DNA from: Nitrososphaerota archaeon
GTDB taxonomy: Archaea > Thermoproteota > EX4484-205 > JAAOZO01
Reading direction: 5' to 3'
DNA: 19,715 nt
Assembly (NCBI GenBank): GCA_011605715.1
Contig: JAAOZO010000225.1
Location: 1-19,715, forward strand
Under the pieces are notes generated by a model, which did no database searches, had not been told where the DNA came from, and was given only the letters and a program-made list of their open reading frames with translations. Within the stretch, counting starts at the first letter, position 1. Each line of letters begins with the position of its first letter. Of this stretch, positions 7,199 to 15,232 are shown one piece after another. Position numbers and translations under genes: made by a program.

Positions 7199-8119
7199 AT
7201 GTACGAGATTATCAGTTTCGAAGAAAGCCAAGCAGTATCCATAGCTAGACTCTTAAACATGGCTTATCCTTATGATTCTGTAACACCATGGTCGATAGTA
7301 AGAAGTACAGTTTTAGATCCAAACTTCGATCCTTCTTTAACCTTTGTTGCAATGGAGGATGGTATTCCAATCGGGTGCGCGATTGGAGCAACTAGAAGTA
7401 AAGAGCCAAAGGAGTTAATTAACAAAGAGCATGCGTGGCTGAAATTGTTCGCTATTGCTCCTGATCAATTGTATTCAGGCTTAGCTGACAGGCTTCTTTC
7501 GCAAGTTGAATCAGAGCTAAGAGAACGCGGTTACAAAGACATAAGGGCTACTGATTTTACAGGTTGGTACGTATTTCCGGGGATAAATGTTAGGTCTGAA
7601 GATGTTTTACAATTCCTCTTAAGAAAAGGTTATAGCAAAGTAGCAGAAACAACAGATTACATAATTGACCTTTCTGGCTTTTCCATTCCTTCTATAGTTA
7701 AGGAAGAGGAAGAAAGGCAAAGAAACGAAGGAATAATTTACAGGATACCTGACAAAAATGAAAAGGGAAGTGTTGCCAGCTGGGTACTTGACAAGAATGG
7801 TCCTATCTTGAGTTTTGAAACTATAATGAGCTTTAGACACGATCCCCCTGGTATAATAATAGCTGAGAAAGAAGGTAGCATAGTGGGGTTGGGGCTAATT
7901 AGTGCTTTAGAAACTAACTGGTTAGGCCCTATTATCGTTAGTGAAAACGACCAAAAAGTAGGAGAGGTTTTACTTTACAAGGCGGCTTGGGAGATGAAGT
8001 TACGAGGATTCGACAGAGTAGTAATTCCAAGAGCTTCTGAGTCTTCTCTTTATGCTCAAGTTCCCAACATAGTAAAAGTGAAGCAGTACTGGATTCTATC
8101 TAAAAACCTAGAACTTTAA
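7199..8119 (+). CDS. Double GNAT-domain N-acetyltransferase-like protein
   Basis: 306 residues that read as two GNAT folds in tandem (about 1-155 and 180-306), the arrangement of MshD-like acetyltransferases. The first half has the strand pattern TFVAMEDGIPIGCAIG, the acetyl-CoA-binding region LKLFAIAPDQLYSGLADRLL, and a late GYSKVAETTDYIIDL strand. The second has GIIIAEKEGSIVGLGLIS and GPIIVSENDQKVGEVLLYKA. The pyrophosphate-binding loop RxxGxG/A is poorly kept in both halves (LYSGLA, QKVGEV), so acetyl-CoA binding is uncertain, and the acceptor is unknown. The ATG start is supported by a GGAG Shine-Dalgarno and a TATA element. It lies between the amidotransferase-like gene and cdc48 on the same strand. 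Confidence 0.72.
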   Translation: MYEIISFEESQAVSIARLLNMAYPYDSVTPWSIVRSTVLDPNFDPSLTFVAMEDGIPIGCAIGATRSKEPKELINKEHAWLKLFAIAPDQLYSGLADRLLSQVESELRERGYKDIRATDFTGWYVFPGINVRSEDVLQFLLRKGYSKVAETTDYIIDLSGFSIPSIVKEEEERQRNEGIIYRIPDKNEKGSVASWVLDKNGPILSFETIMSFRHDPPGIIIAEKEGSIVGLGLISALETNWLGPIIVSENDQKVGEVLLYKAAWEMKLRGFDRVVIPRASESSLYAQVPNIVKVKQYWILSKNLEL

Positions 8120-8163
8120 GGATATTCTTTACTTTTTTATGACTTGATTTTTTAGAATAAATG

Positions 8164-8171
8164 CTTAAAAA
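8164..8171 (+). promoter_or_regulatory. Probable TATA element of the cdc48 cluster
   Basis: CTTAAAAA is centred about 50 nt upstream of the ATG at 8217, predicting a transcript start near 8193. GAGAGG at 8201-8206 then falls inside the leader as the ribosome binding site. Confidence 0.4.
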
Positions 8172-8216
8172 GATGCTTTATTAGTAATTCTTTTTGCGAA
8201 GAGAGGGAAAGTCTTG

Positions 8217-10502
8217 ATGAATTCAAACAACAATTCTCCAGATGAAAATGAGGACCAAAATTCCAAGAAGTCCTCCAATAAAAATTACATTTACTTAAGG
8301 GTGGCTGAGGCTCTTTCTACTGATGTTGGTAGAGGAATAGCACGAATTGATCCTCTTGTGGCCGAGCAACTTGACCTTAAAACCGGAGATGCAATAGAAA
8401 TAGTTGGAAAGAAAAGAACCTTTGCGTTGGTATGGCCTGCGCACCCAAAGGATACTGGTAAAGGGCTTATAAGAATAGACGGCTATACTCGTGAAAATGC
8501 AGATGTTAGCATCGACGACAGAGTAAAAGTTAGAAAGGTCGTTGCAAAGTACGCCGAAACGCTAAGACTAGCCCCAACTGAGCCACTTAAAATTATGGGC
8601 GGTGATGAGTATGTAAAAAATCAACTGATCGGAAGAATCGTTTCTAAGCGTGACATTGTTCCAGTTAGAATAATGGGCAGAACTATAAACTTAATAGTAA
8701 CAAGTTTCACTCCAGCAGCTGATGCTGTAATAATAAATGACTACACACACGTTACGATTAGCGAAAGACCTCAACCACCTCCCAAAGATATTGAAAGGGT
8801 TACTTATGAGGACATTGGGGGCTTAGATAGTGCTATACAAAAAATAAGGGAGATGGTCGAGCTTCCACTGAGGCATCCAGAACTTTTCGAACGATTGGGG
8901 ATAGAAGCTCCAAAGGGCGTTCTCTTGCATGGTCCTCCTGGAACTGGTAAAACGTTACTAGCTAAGGCTGTTGCAAACGAGACGAATGCCAACTTCATAA
9001 GCATAAGTGGGCCAGAGATAATGAGCAAGTACTATGGAGAAAGTGAGCAAAGGCTAAGAGAAATATTTAAAGAAGCCCAAGAAAATGCACCAAGCATAAT
9101 ATTCATAGATGAAATTGATAGTATTGCTCCCAAAAGGGAAGAAGTAACTGGAGAAGTAGAAAAAAGAGTAGTTGCTCAACTTCTATCTTTAATGGACGGG
9201 CTTAAATCTAGAGGAAAAGTTGTGGTCATAGGTGCAACGAATAGAGTTAATGCTATAGACCCTGCATTAAGAAGACCTGGAAGGTTCGATAGAGAAATAG
9301 AAATAGGTGTTCCTGACAAAAAAGCCAGGTTAGAAATTCTTCAAATTCATACTAGAGGAATGCCTCTAGCGGAGGATGTTAATTTGAAACAATTGGCTGA
9401 TTCAACTCATGGTTTTGTAGGAGCTGACCTAGCAGCTTTAGCAAAAGAAGCCGCATTAAGAGCTCTGAGGAGAGTACTTCCTAAAATTGACCTCGAAGCA
9501 GAAGAAATACCTGCTGAAATCCTTAACTCATTAAAAGTTACAATGCAGGACTTCCTTGATGCGTTAAAGGAGATAGAACCTTCAGCCATGAGAGAAGTAA
9601 TGATAGAAACACCAAACGTTCATTGGGAAGACATTGGAGGCTTAGAGGATGTAAAGAGAGAACTAAACATGAGTATAGAGTGGCCTTTAAAGTATTCTGA
9701 GCTGTTTCAACAGCTTGGAATAAAACAGCCCAAAGGCATCCTCCTCGTAGGTCCTCCTGGAACTGGTAAAACTTTGCTTGCAAAAGCATTAGCTACAGAA
9801 TCAGAAGCAAACTTCATATCAATAAAAGGCCCAGAACTGCTTTCAAAATGGGTTGGAGAAAGTGAGAAAGGAATAAGAGAGATATTTAGAAAAGCAAGGC
9901 AGGCAGCTCCATGCATTATCTTCTTTGATGAAATAGATGCGATAGCTCCTGTTAGGGGTTCTGGGTTTGGTGATTCAAACGTAACTGAGAGGATGATAAG
10001 TCAGCTTCTTACAGAAATGGATGGTCTTGAGGAACTAAAAGGAGTGGTTGTGGTTGCTGCCACAAATAGACCTGACATGGTAGATCCCGCTCTCCTTCGT
10101 CCTGGACGCTTTGATAAGATAATAAAATTAGGTTGGCCTAATTATGAAACTAGAGTTTCAATATTTGAAGTTCATCTAAGAGGTAAACCCATTGCTTCAG
10201 ATGTTAACGTTCATAAACTAGCAGAACTTACTGAGGGATTTACAGGAGCCGACATTGCTTATGTTGTAAACGAAGCTGGACTTCTTGCGTTGAAAGAGTC
10301 ATTGCATGAACTCAAAGCTCCTGAACAAATAGCTCAGTCGCATCCAAAGATAGAAATTTCTGAAAGACACTTCCTTGAAGCTATTGGTAAAGTAAGGGTA
10401 CTGTCAAAAGAAGAACGTGCTGTGATAGAAGAAGCTATAGATAGATTTACTAGAACTACAAATAGAGCTGAGCTAAATGTGCTTCAGAAGCTAGTCAGTT
10501 AA
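8217..10502 (+). CDS. cdc48: Cdc48/VCP-type AAA+ ATPase (VAT-like unfoldase)
   Basis: An ATP-driven, hexameric, cytoplasmic protein unfoldase that in archaea feeds substrates to the proteasome. From this start it has 761 residues. After a low-complexity, Asn/Asp/Ser/Lys-rich N-terminus (about 1-22) come the N domain (double-psi barrel plus four-stranded half, about 24-185) and two AAA+ modules. In the first, GPPGTGKT is near 239-246 and IIFIDEID near 294-301; in the second, GPPGTGKT is near 512-519 and IIFFDEID near 567-574. Both have the Arg-finger region (RRPGRFD, LRPGRFD). It ends without an aromatic HbYX-type tail. The start is ATG at 8217, 10 nt after GAGAGG; a TTG directly before it (8214) is an alternative that adds one Met. 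rio2 begins 4 nt after the stop. Confidence 0.96.
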   Translation: MNSNNNSPDENEDQNSKKSSNKNYIYLRVAEALSTDVGRGIARIDPLVAEQLDLKTGDAIEIVGKKRTFALVWPAHPKDTGKGLIRIDGYTRENADVSIDDRVKVRKVVAKYAETLRLAPTEPLKIMGGDEYVKNQLIGRIVSKRDIVPVRIMGRTINLIVTSFTPAADAVIINDYTHVTISERPQPPPKDIERVTYEDIGGLDSAIQKIREMVELPLRHPELFERLGIEAPKGVLLHGPPGTGKTLLAKAVANETNANFISISGPEIMSKYYGESEQRLREIFKEAQENAPSIIFIDEIDSIAPKREEVTGEVEKRVVAQLLSLMDGLKSRGKVVVIGATNRVNAIDPALRRPGRFDREIEIGVPDKKARLEILQIHTRGMPLAEDVNLKQLADSTHGFVGADLAALAKEAALRALRRVLPKIDLEAEEIPAEILNSLKVTMQDFLDALKEIEPSAMREVMIETPNVHWEDIGGLEDVKRELNMSIEWPLKYSELFQQLGIKQPKGILLVGPPGTGKTLLAKALATESEANFISIKGPELLSKWVGESEKGIREIFRKARQAAPCIIFFDEIDAIAPVRGSGFGDSNVTERMISQLLTEMDGLEELKGVVVVAATNRPDMVDPALLRPGRFDKIIKLGWPNYETRVSIFEVHLRGKPIASDVNVHKLAELTEGFTGADIAYVVNEAGLLALKESLHELKAPEQIAQSHPKIEISERHFLEAIGKVRVLSKEERAVIEEAIDRFTRTTNRAELNVLQKLVS

Positions 10503-10506
10503 AGGA

Positions 10507-11418
10507 ATGGATGATGCATTAAACGCTTGGACAAGTCTACATACTCTTCCTAACAGCGCAATAAGAATTCTCCTACTTGCTGAATCGAAGTGTAAAATTT
10601 TTGGTAGCGTTAAGAAAAACACTTTAAAGTATCTATACGAGAAGCACTCAAGGGAAAATAAAAACTTTAAGGACTTCCTTAATCTTCTCTTTGAAAGTAA
10701 ACTTGTAGCGTGGGAAAGCCGAAACAAAGAACTAATAAGGCTCACTTTTTCTGGATATGATCTATTGGCCCTAAGATCAATCAACAAGAAATTTAACATT
10801 ACTTCTTTTGGGTCTAATATTGCAAGGGGAAAAGAGTCTGACCTTTATGTTGCAGAATGCTCTTCTGTTGGAAGTTGTGTAATAAAGTTTTATAGGATTG
10901 GAAGAACTAGCTTCAGAGACGTTAAAAGAAAGAGATCTTTCTCTAAACTAAGCTCAAGTTGGCTAATTCACTCTACGAAAGCTGCTACTTCAGAAGCAAG
11001 AGCTTATGAACTCCTAAAAAATTCAGAAGTTAACGTGCCAAAATTTTTTTGGCGAAATAGGCACGCATTGCTTCTAGAATACATTGAGGGCAAAAGGCTT
11101 TCAAGCTTGGAAGAACCTGAGCTTAATGCTGAGTTGTTTTATCAAATAATTTTACAAGTAAAGCACATGTTAAAGACAAAGTTTGTACACGTAGACCTAA
11201 ATCCCTTTAACATCTTAGTCTCCAGTGATAGAAAAAAAGTTTACATAATAGACTTTCCTCAATGGGTTCCTCTTACTCACCCAAACTCCCTTTTTTATCT
11301 CTCAAGAGACTTGAACAATGTAGCTTCTTTTTTTGAGCAAAAAGGCATACGTCTAGATAGAGAAAAAGTTATAAATGAAACCTTGAATCTTGCTAAGCAA
11401 CTAATTGAAAGTGAATGA
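10507..11418 (+). CDS. rio2: RIO2-family serine kinase/ATPase
   Basis: An atypical kinase/ATPase of the RIO2 family, which acts in late maturation of the small ribosomal subunit. 303 residues: an N-terminal winged helix (about 1-90) and then the RIO kinase fold. Family marks are the nucleotide loop IARGKESDLYVAE (105-117), Lys127 in VIKFYRIGRTSFRDVK, the catalytic loop HVDLNPFN (228-235, Asp230 and Asn235) and the metal-binding IDFPQ (248-252). IDFPQ, followed by THPN, is typical of RIO2 rather than RIO1. The usual HGDLSEFN is HVDLNPFN here, so the Gly after His is replaced. It begins 4 nt after the cdc48 stop and its last 14 nt overlap the next gene, which supports one operon. Confidence 0.93.
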   Translation: MDDALNAWTSLHTLPNSAIRILLLAESKCKIFGSVKKNTLKYLYEKHSRENKNFKDFLNLLFESKLVAWESRNKELIRLTFSGYDLLALRSINKKFNITSFGSNIARGKESDLYVAECSSVGSCVIKFYRIGRTSFRDVKRKRSFSKLSSSWLIHSTKAATSEARAYELLKNSEVNVPKFFWRNRHALLLEYIEGKRLSSLEEPELNAELFYQIILQVKHMLKTKFVHVDLNPFNILVSSDRKKVYIIDFPQWVPLTHPNSLFYLSRDLNNVASFFEQKGIRLDREKVINETLNLAKQLIESE

Positions 11419-12508
11419 TTCAAAAAAGTACATAATCGTAGGTCTAGATCCTGGAACAAACTTCGGCATAGCCGCTATCACCTTCACTGGAGAAATAGTT
11501 TATTGCAAAAGTGCCAAAAATTTACCAATAGAGGAAATATTAAAAGAGATAGCAAGTCTTGGGGTCCCCGCAATTGTATGTACTGACAAAACAACAATAC
11601 CTGAACTAGTTAAGGACGTAGCAAGTACATTGAATGTGCCAATCTTTTCTCCTGAGAAGGACTTCTCCTTTGAAGAGAAGAGTGCCGTTGTTAAAAGTTT
11701 TGAGAGCCTTTCAGGCTATAGTACACAGTTTGATGAACATCAAATTGTTGCACTATTTGCAGCAATTAAAGCATACAAGCACTTTAAAAATGATTTTAAA
11801 CTTATTGACTCTTTACTTGACAAGCTCATAATGGAGCTCAACTTTAATTTCAGAAATTCAATCAAACTTGACCTCTTCAACGGTATACCCCCCAAGAGAT
11901 CGTTGTACAATCACATCAGACACCTGCTTAAAGGTTATATTACAGAAAGCTACCCAAAAGACAGTGGTGTTTTTTCAAAACAGGTTAGTTCATTAAACGA
12001 AGAGCTTTCTAGGCTGAGAAAAAGAGTTAAGTTACTAGAGTCTTTGATAAGTAAAGCTTCAGGTGAAAAAAGCAATAAAAAGCCCATAAAAGTTAGTGAG
12101 ACAACGTTCAAGTTTATTTACAGTAACGACAAAAAAGAGGATGAAATAGATGCTTCAAAACTTTTTGGTGGGAAACAAAACTACTTTAAGGTACTTATTT
12201 TAGAAAAAGCCTCAGCGAAAAATGTAAAAATGTTGCTTAGTTCTGTTAGTGAAATCAAGAAAAATAACCTAGTTGTATATATGAGAAAAATTGAAGGTGA
12301 TCCTTCGAAGATAGCAAAGATTTTAAACAAGTTTGGAGTTAAGTATGCACTCTTAAACGACTATGAAGAAGAGCTTTCTGAAGTTTTTTCTGAAAATGGT
12401 GTTTTTCTTTTTCCAAGCACAAACGTAGCTCTTGTTGAAGAAAATGGCTCATACTACTTAAGTAAAAGTAAGCTTTTGGAATTGCAAAACAATTTTCTTA
12501 GGAGCTGA
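11405..12508 (+). CDS. DUF460/COG2433-type protein with a RuvC/YqgF-like (RNase H fold) domain, short form
   Basis: 367 residues. The N-terminal region (about 8-125) fits the RNase H-like domain of archaeal DUF460 proteins: IVGLDPGTNFGIAAI gives the first acidic residue Asp15, VCTDK gives Asp61, and DEHQIVALFAAIKAY (110-124) aligns with the family's HERDALAAAxKAY. In that last motif the ERD is replaced by QIV, so the expected C-terminal acidic residues are missing and nuclease activity is doubtful. A coiled coil follows (about 190-218), then an alpha/beta C-terminal region (about 245-360). Known members are, as I recall, nearer 600 residues, so this is a short form. The start is TTG at 11405 inside the end of rio2; GTG at 11411 is an equal alternative and no ATG is close. 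Overlap with rio2 implies translational coupling. Function of the family is unknown. Confidence 0.7.
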   Translation: MKVNDSKKYIIVGLDPGTNFGIAAITFTGEIVYCKSAKNLPIEEILKEIASLGVPAIVCTDKTTIPELVKDVASTLNVPIFSPEKDFSFEEKSAVVKSFESLSGYSTQFDEHQIVALFAAIKAYKHFKNDFKLIDSLLDKLIMELNFNFRNSIKLDLFNGIPPKRSLYNHIRHLLKGYITESYPKDSGVFSKQVSSLNEELSRLRKRVKLLESLISKASGEKSNKKPIKVSETTFKFIYSNDKKEDEIDASKLFGGKQNYFKVLILEKASAKNVKMLLSSVSEIKKNNLVVYMRKIEGDPSKIAKILNKFGVKYALLNDYEEELSEVFSENGVFLFPSTNVALVEENGSYYLSKSKLLELQNNFLRS

Positions 12509-12593
12509 GAAAAGTAAACTCGAGGTAGTTGACAATCTAACCTGTAAATTTTATGTAATATAGGTCTTTATTTTTTATCTTAAATTTTAAAAC

Positions 12594-12881
12594 TTAAGTT
12601 CCATGTTGCTCTAGTCCTACTTTTTCTGCTAGTGCTACGTAAAGTATGTTGTTTCCGCGAATGATGACTTTTCCAAGGTTCCTCATTGTCTTATTCCTCT
12701 CATACTCTATAGTGTTTAAGATTATTAAGTTCATCTGAAGGTCGAACTTATCTAAAATACCAACATAGCTTAGGTCATTCTTTAACTTGACGTAAATTTG
12801 TTTGTTCAGAAAGCTCTTTAGAGCATAGAGTGGTTTTTTGTTCTCTAGTAGGACTTTTCCTCCTTGGTTGCTCACGTCCAT
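12594..12881 (-). CDS. Sm-like (LSm) archaeal RNA-binding protein, copy 1
   Basis: LSm proteins form ring-shaped oligomers that bind U-rich RNA. This 95-residue protein has a full Sm fold: the Sm1 motif YVKLKNDLSYVGILDKFDLQMNLIIL with the RNA-binding Asp and MN, and the Sm2 motif KVIIRGNNILYV. A GGAG sits only about 3 nt before the ATG at 12881. An in-frame GTG two codons later (12875) is at a better distance and could be the true start. It is closely related to the copy at 15233-15490; most of the Sm fold is identical. It is convergent with the DUF460-like gene and divergent from the flavin reductase-like gene. Confidence 0.9.
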   Translation of the reverse strand: MDVSNQGGKVLLENKKPLYALKSFLNKQIYVKLKNDLSYVGILDKFDLQMNLIILNTIEYERNKTMRNLGKVIIRGNNILYVALAEKVGLEQHGT

Positions 12882-12917
12882 TTCTCCTTCTGCAAGTACT
12901 TTAAGCTATAAATAGGG

Positions 12918-12926
12918 AATATAAAC
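12918..12926 (-). promoter_or_regulatory. Probable TATA element of LSm copy 1
   Basis: The minus strand reads TTTATATTC about 41 nt upstream of the ATG, which leaves a leader of about 15 nt containing the GGAG. A second AT-rich candidate at 12905-12913 would start transcription at the ATG itself and exclude the GGAG. Confidence 0.4.
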
Positions 12927-12931
12927 CCTTC

Positions 12932-12946
12932 TATGCTTCAAGCATA
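12932..12946. repeat. Short inverted repeat in the LSm1/flavin reductase intergenic region
   Basis: TATGCTT and AAGCATA face each other around a single C, and the symmetry continues a few bases outward with one extra base on the right. It lies just upstream of the probable TATA/BRE of LSm copy 1, a position suited to a regulator binding site. A 1-nt centre is too small for an RNA hairpin loop. Confidence 0.4.
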
Positions 12947-13066
12947 AGAATAAATAGTATACAGCTTCCTTTTAATGTATGACTACTACTGAGAATAGCT
13001 AAATCTACTTAAATACGTGAGAGTGCGCCAACTCATTGTCCAAGAGTCCTTTAAGTTAAGAAAAAG

Positions 13067-13075
13067 TTATATTTA
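13067..13075 (+). promoter_or_regulatory. Probable TATA element of the flavin reductase-like gene
   Basis: TTATATTTA is centred 26 nt upstream of the ATG at 13097, which puts the transcript start at or within a base or two of the start codon. No Shine-Dalgarno sequence precedes the ATG, consistent with a leaderless mRNA. Confidence 0.55.
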
Positions 13076-13096
13076 GCTTTTAGTAACCAGAAAGAT

Positions 13097-13600
13097 ATGC
13101 CAGCAAAACTTAGTCCTATGGATGCCCTTGACTACTTACCACAACCTCTTATAATAATTACAGCAGGAGACTTTGAAAACAGTAAACAAAGAGGAGGCAT
13201 GACTGCAGCATGGGTTAGCAGAGTCTCGTGGAACCCACCCTTAGTAATGGTTTCAATAGCACCTTCAAGGTATACTTTAGAGTTAGTAGAGGCATACAAA
13301 GAATTTGCAGTTAACATAGTAGGCGAAAGGTTAGAAGAAGTTGCCTATGGCATATTTGGTTCAAAATCTGGTAAATATATAGATAAATTTTCAGAAAGCA
13401 AAGTAAAGACAAAGAAAGGTGAGAAAATTAAAGCTCCAGTATTAGAAGATGCTATCGTAGTTCTAGAATGCAAACTAACAAAAACTTGTGAAGCTGGAGA
13501 CCATATTCTAGTTATAGGAGAAGTTGTAAGTGCTACTAAATTCAACAACGAAGATCCAATTGTTTTTGTTTACGGAAACTCAGCCAAAATAAAACGTTAG
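13097..13600 (+). CDS. Flavin reductase-like, FMN-binding split-barrel protein
   Basis: 167 residues, typical of the flavin reductase-like domain (FMN-binding split barrel) common in archaea, where members act as NAD(P)H:flavin oxidoreductases or bind FMN in other redox roles. Visible landmarks are the strand PQPLIIITAG, then RGGMTAAWVSRVSWNPPLVMVSIAPSRYT, in which TAAWVSRVS and the PPLVMVSI strand shape the FMN site, then FAVNIVGERLEEVAYGIFGSKSGK, and a late HILVIGEVVSA strand that includes the family's conserved His-x-x-x-x-G-E-V pattern. It is cytoplasmic with no signal peptide. The ATG start fits a leaderless message. It stands alone between an LSm gene and a DUF234-type ATPase on the other strand, so the partner and substrate are unknown. 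Confidence 0.86.
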   Translation: MPAKLSPMDALDYLPQPLIIITAGDFENSKQRGGMTAAWVSRVSWNPPLVMVSIAPSRYTLELVEAYKEFAVNIVGERLEEVAYGIFGSKSGKYIDKFSESKVKTKKGEKIKAPVLEDAIVVLECKLTKTCEAGDHILVIGEVVSATKFNNEDPIVFVYGNSAKIKR

Positions 13601-13777
13601 GGGTTTTATATTAAACCTACACTTTTTATTAAAAGCACTATGAGTAACAGTTTCAAAATAGGTAGAATGCTTTGTGTGGCGAATCTTTTCTAGCTAGCAT
13701 AAGTTATAAAACAAGTTATTTCATTATTCACTATACAACCTTATTTAAGTTTTTATTAATTCTACTCGTTACAAAAT

Positions 13778-15028
13778 CTAACTTATCTTATTATTTAAGA
13801 TATACCCTAAAATTGTATCAACATCCCAAACCTCTAATTCTTTAGGTTGTCTAGGAAGTGTACTTGCATCTGGTACAATAAGTATTTTTCTGCAGCTATA
13901 TTTTTCAAATTTTTCTTCAATTCTCCTTAGCTCTTTATCTGCCAGTTCCTTCTTCCATTTAATTTCAGCAATAGCTTTTAATTTCTTAAAATCTGTCAAC
14001 GCAACATCAATTTCATAGTCCTTTTCTACGATTTTTTCAGCCCAAAACCCCATAATTTTTGAAAGCAACTTTGTCATAAATTGTTCAACGTAGCGTGGTA
14101 TTTTTTCTTCTAGTACTCTTCTTGCTTGCAAAGGTTGAATTTCTCTTTCGCTTATTCCATACTTTACGTCAAGGTAATAATAGTAATCAGTAACGGGTGA
14201 CAAATGCTTGTAGTAGTACTTATTTTTTCCATAAATTTTTTCCTTCTCGATTAACCCTATGTTTTCTAATATCTTTAAATAAGGCTGCACCAAACTTGGA
14301 TCTTCCGCAGGTATCAACTTAAGCGAGTATAAGTATGAAGCTATCTCTGTTGATATTTGTTTACCATCTGCAATAGCCTTTAGTATTGCATCATAGGTAC
14401 GAGAATAAGTTCGCTCTTCTTCTGAAAAAATCTCTCCGATAAGAGAAGGCACTGTAAGTCTTACAGTATTTGGTAATGCCTCAAAGATATCTTCAGATTT
14501 TTCCAGTATGGGGAAAAGCCAAGGCTCTCTAAGAAATGTTGCGTATTCGATAAGTTTTTTTGGATGTCTAATATGTTCGTGCAAATTTTTTAAAATGTCT
14601 CTCTCATCTATAAGCCCCATCTTAAACTCAGAGAATAGTCCAAGCAATGGCGAACTTCTCCCCAAAATTTCTTTTGTAAGCCAAAGAGTTGAAACTACCG
14701 CTACCAACTGTCCTTTTACACCTAAGTTATGAAGTGCATCAAGAAACTCTTCAGGTAGGCGTTGTATCTCATCAACAACTATAGTCTCTCCATGCTCTAA
14801 GCTCTGAAGAACCTCCCTACTAAAGGATTCATAGCTTATTCGTTCGTTGTTTACAAAAATGTTTCTGCTTCTTCCAACGAAGTAGTACTTGTCCCATTTT
14901 GTATAGTTTCTTACGAAGTAGCTTTTGCCTACCTTCCTTCTCCCGTAAACTATTACCCATCTACCAGTGTTTTTCCATCTTTCAATATCACTGTATCTAA
15001 TTATACTAATCATGGTTATACTAACCAT
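13778..15028 (-). CDS. Archaeal DUF234-type P-loop ATPase with C-terminal PD-(D/E)XK-like domain
   Basis: 416 residues. The ATPase domain has Walker A GRRKVGKS (29-36) and Walker B IVVDEIQRLP (83-92), forms typical of the archaeal ATPase family. A winged-helix middle section follows (about 205-275, including LKILENIGLIEKEKIYGKNKY), and the C-terminal DUF234 region has the nuclease-like pattern EIDVAL plus AEIKWKK (D..E-x-K). The family is widespread and multicopy in archaea, and its role is unsettled. Two ATGs are possible, at 15028 and 15013, five codons apart within a tandem repeat. An AT-rich TATA-like stretch at 15056-15067 is 33 nt from the first, suggesting a nearly leaderless transcript. 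It lies between two LSm paralogues and has no partner gene. Confidence 0.85.
   Translation of the reverse strand: MVSITMISIIRYSDIERWKNTGRWVIVYGRRKVGKSYFVRNYTKWDKYYFVGRSRNIFVNNERISYESFSREVLQSLEHGETIVVDEIQRLPEEFLDALHNLGVKGQLVAVVSTLWLTKEILGRSSPLLGLFSEFKMGLIDERDILKNLHEHIRHPKKLIEYATFLREPWLFPILEKSEDIFEALPNTVRLTVPSLIGEIFSEEERTYSRTYDAILKAIADGKQISTEIASYLYSLKLIPAEDPSLVQPYLKILENIGLIEKEKIYGKNKYYYKHLSPVTDYYYYLDVKYGISEREIQPLQARRVLEEKIPRYVEQFMTKLLSKIMGFWAEKIVEKDYEIDVALTDFKKLKAIAEIKWKKELADKELRRIEEKFEKYSCRKILIVPDASTLPRQPKELEVWDVDTILGYILNNKIS
14999..15028 (-). repeat. Tandem 15-nt repeat with embedded inverted repeat at the ATPase start
   Basis: Two copies of the 15-nt unit ATGrTTAGTATAAyy are adjacent, with three differences. 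They encode MVSIT and MISII, the first ten residues of the ATPase. The first copy plus the next ATG also forms a perfect 7-bp inverted repeat, ATGGTTA-gta-TAACCAT, at 15012-15028. Because it covers both possible start codons, it could be an autoregulatory site or simply a slippage duplication. Confidence 0.6.
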
Positions 15029-15055
15029 AATTATCTTAATAAACTTTATGGATTT

Positions 15056-15067
15056 TTAATATTTAAA
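15056..15067 (-). promoter_or_regulatory. Probable TATA element of the DUF234-type ATPase
   Basis: The minus strand reads TTTAAATATTAA, about 33 nt upstream of the ATG at 15028. The expected transcript start is near 15034. Confidence 0.45.
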
Positions 15068-15232
15068 ACGTATCTTAATTGCATACTTTACAGCCCAGTT
15101 ATTAGTTGTGTTTTCCTCTTCGAAGGTTTATGTAGCTCGATTTCTGCAACATCAATTTCTCAGACACAAGACTCACTATGTAGCAAACGTCCTAAAGTAC
15201 TTTGCTTATTTTTCATACTCTTGAACTCTAAA

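Noticed and set aside
9538..9916. Overlapping minus-strand open frames within cdc48, and similar antisense frames in argS, dcd, ppsA and other genes.
   Set aside because: They are shadows of well-supported genes on the other strand and show no family features.
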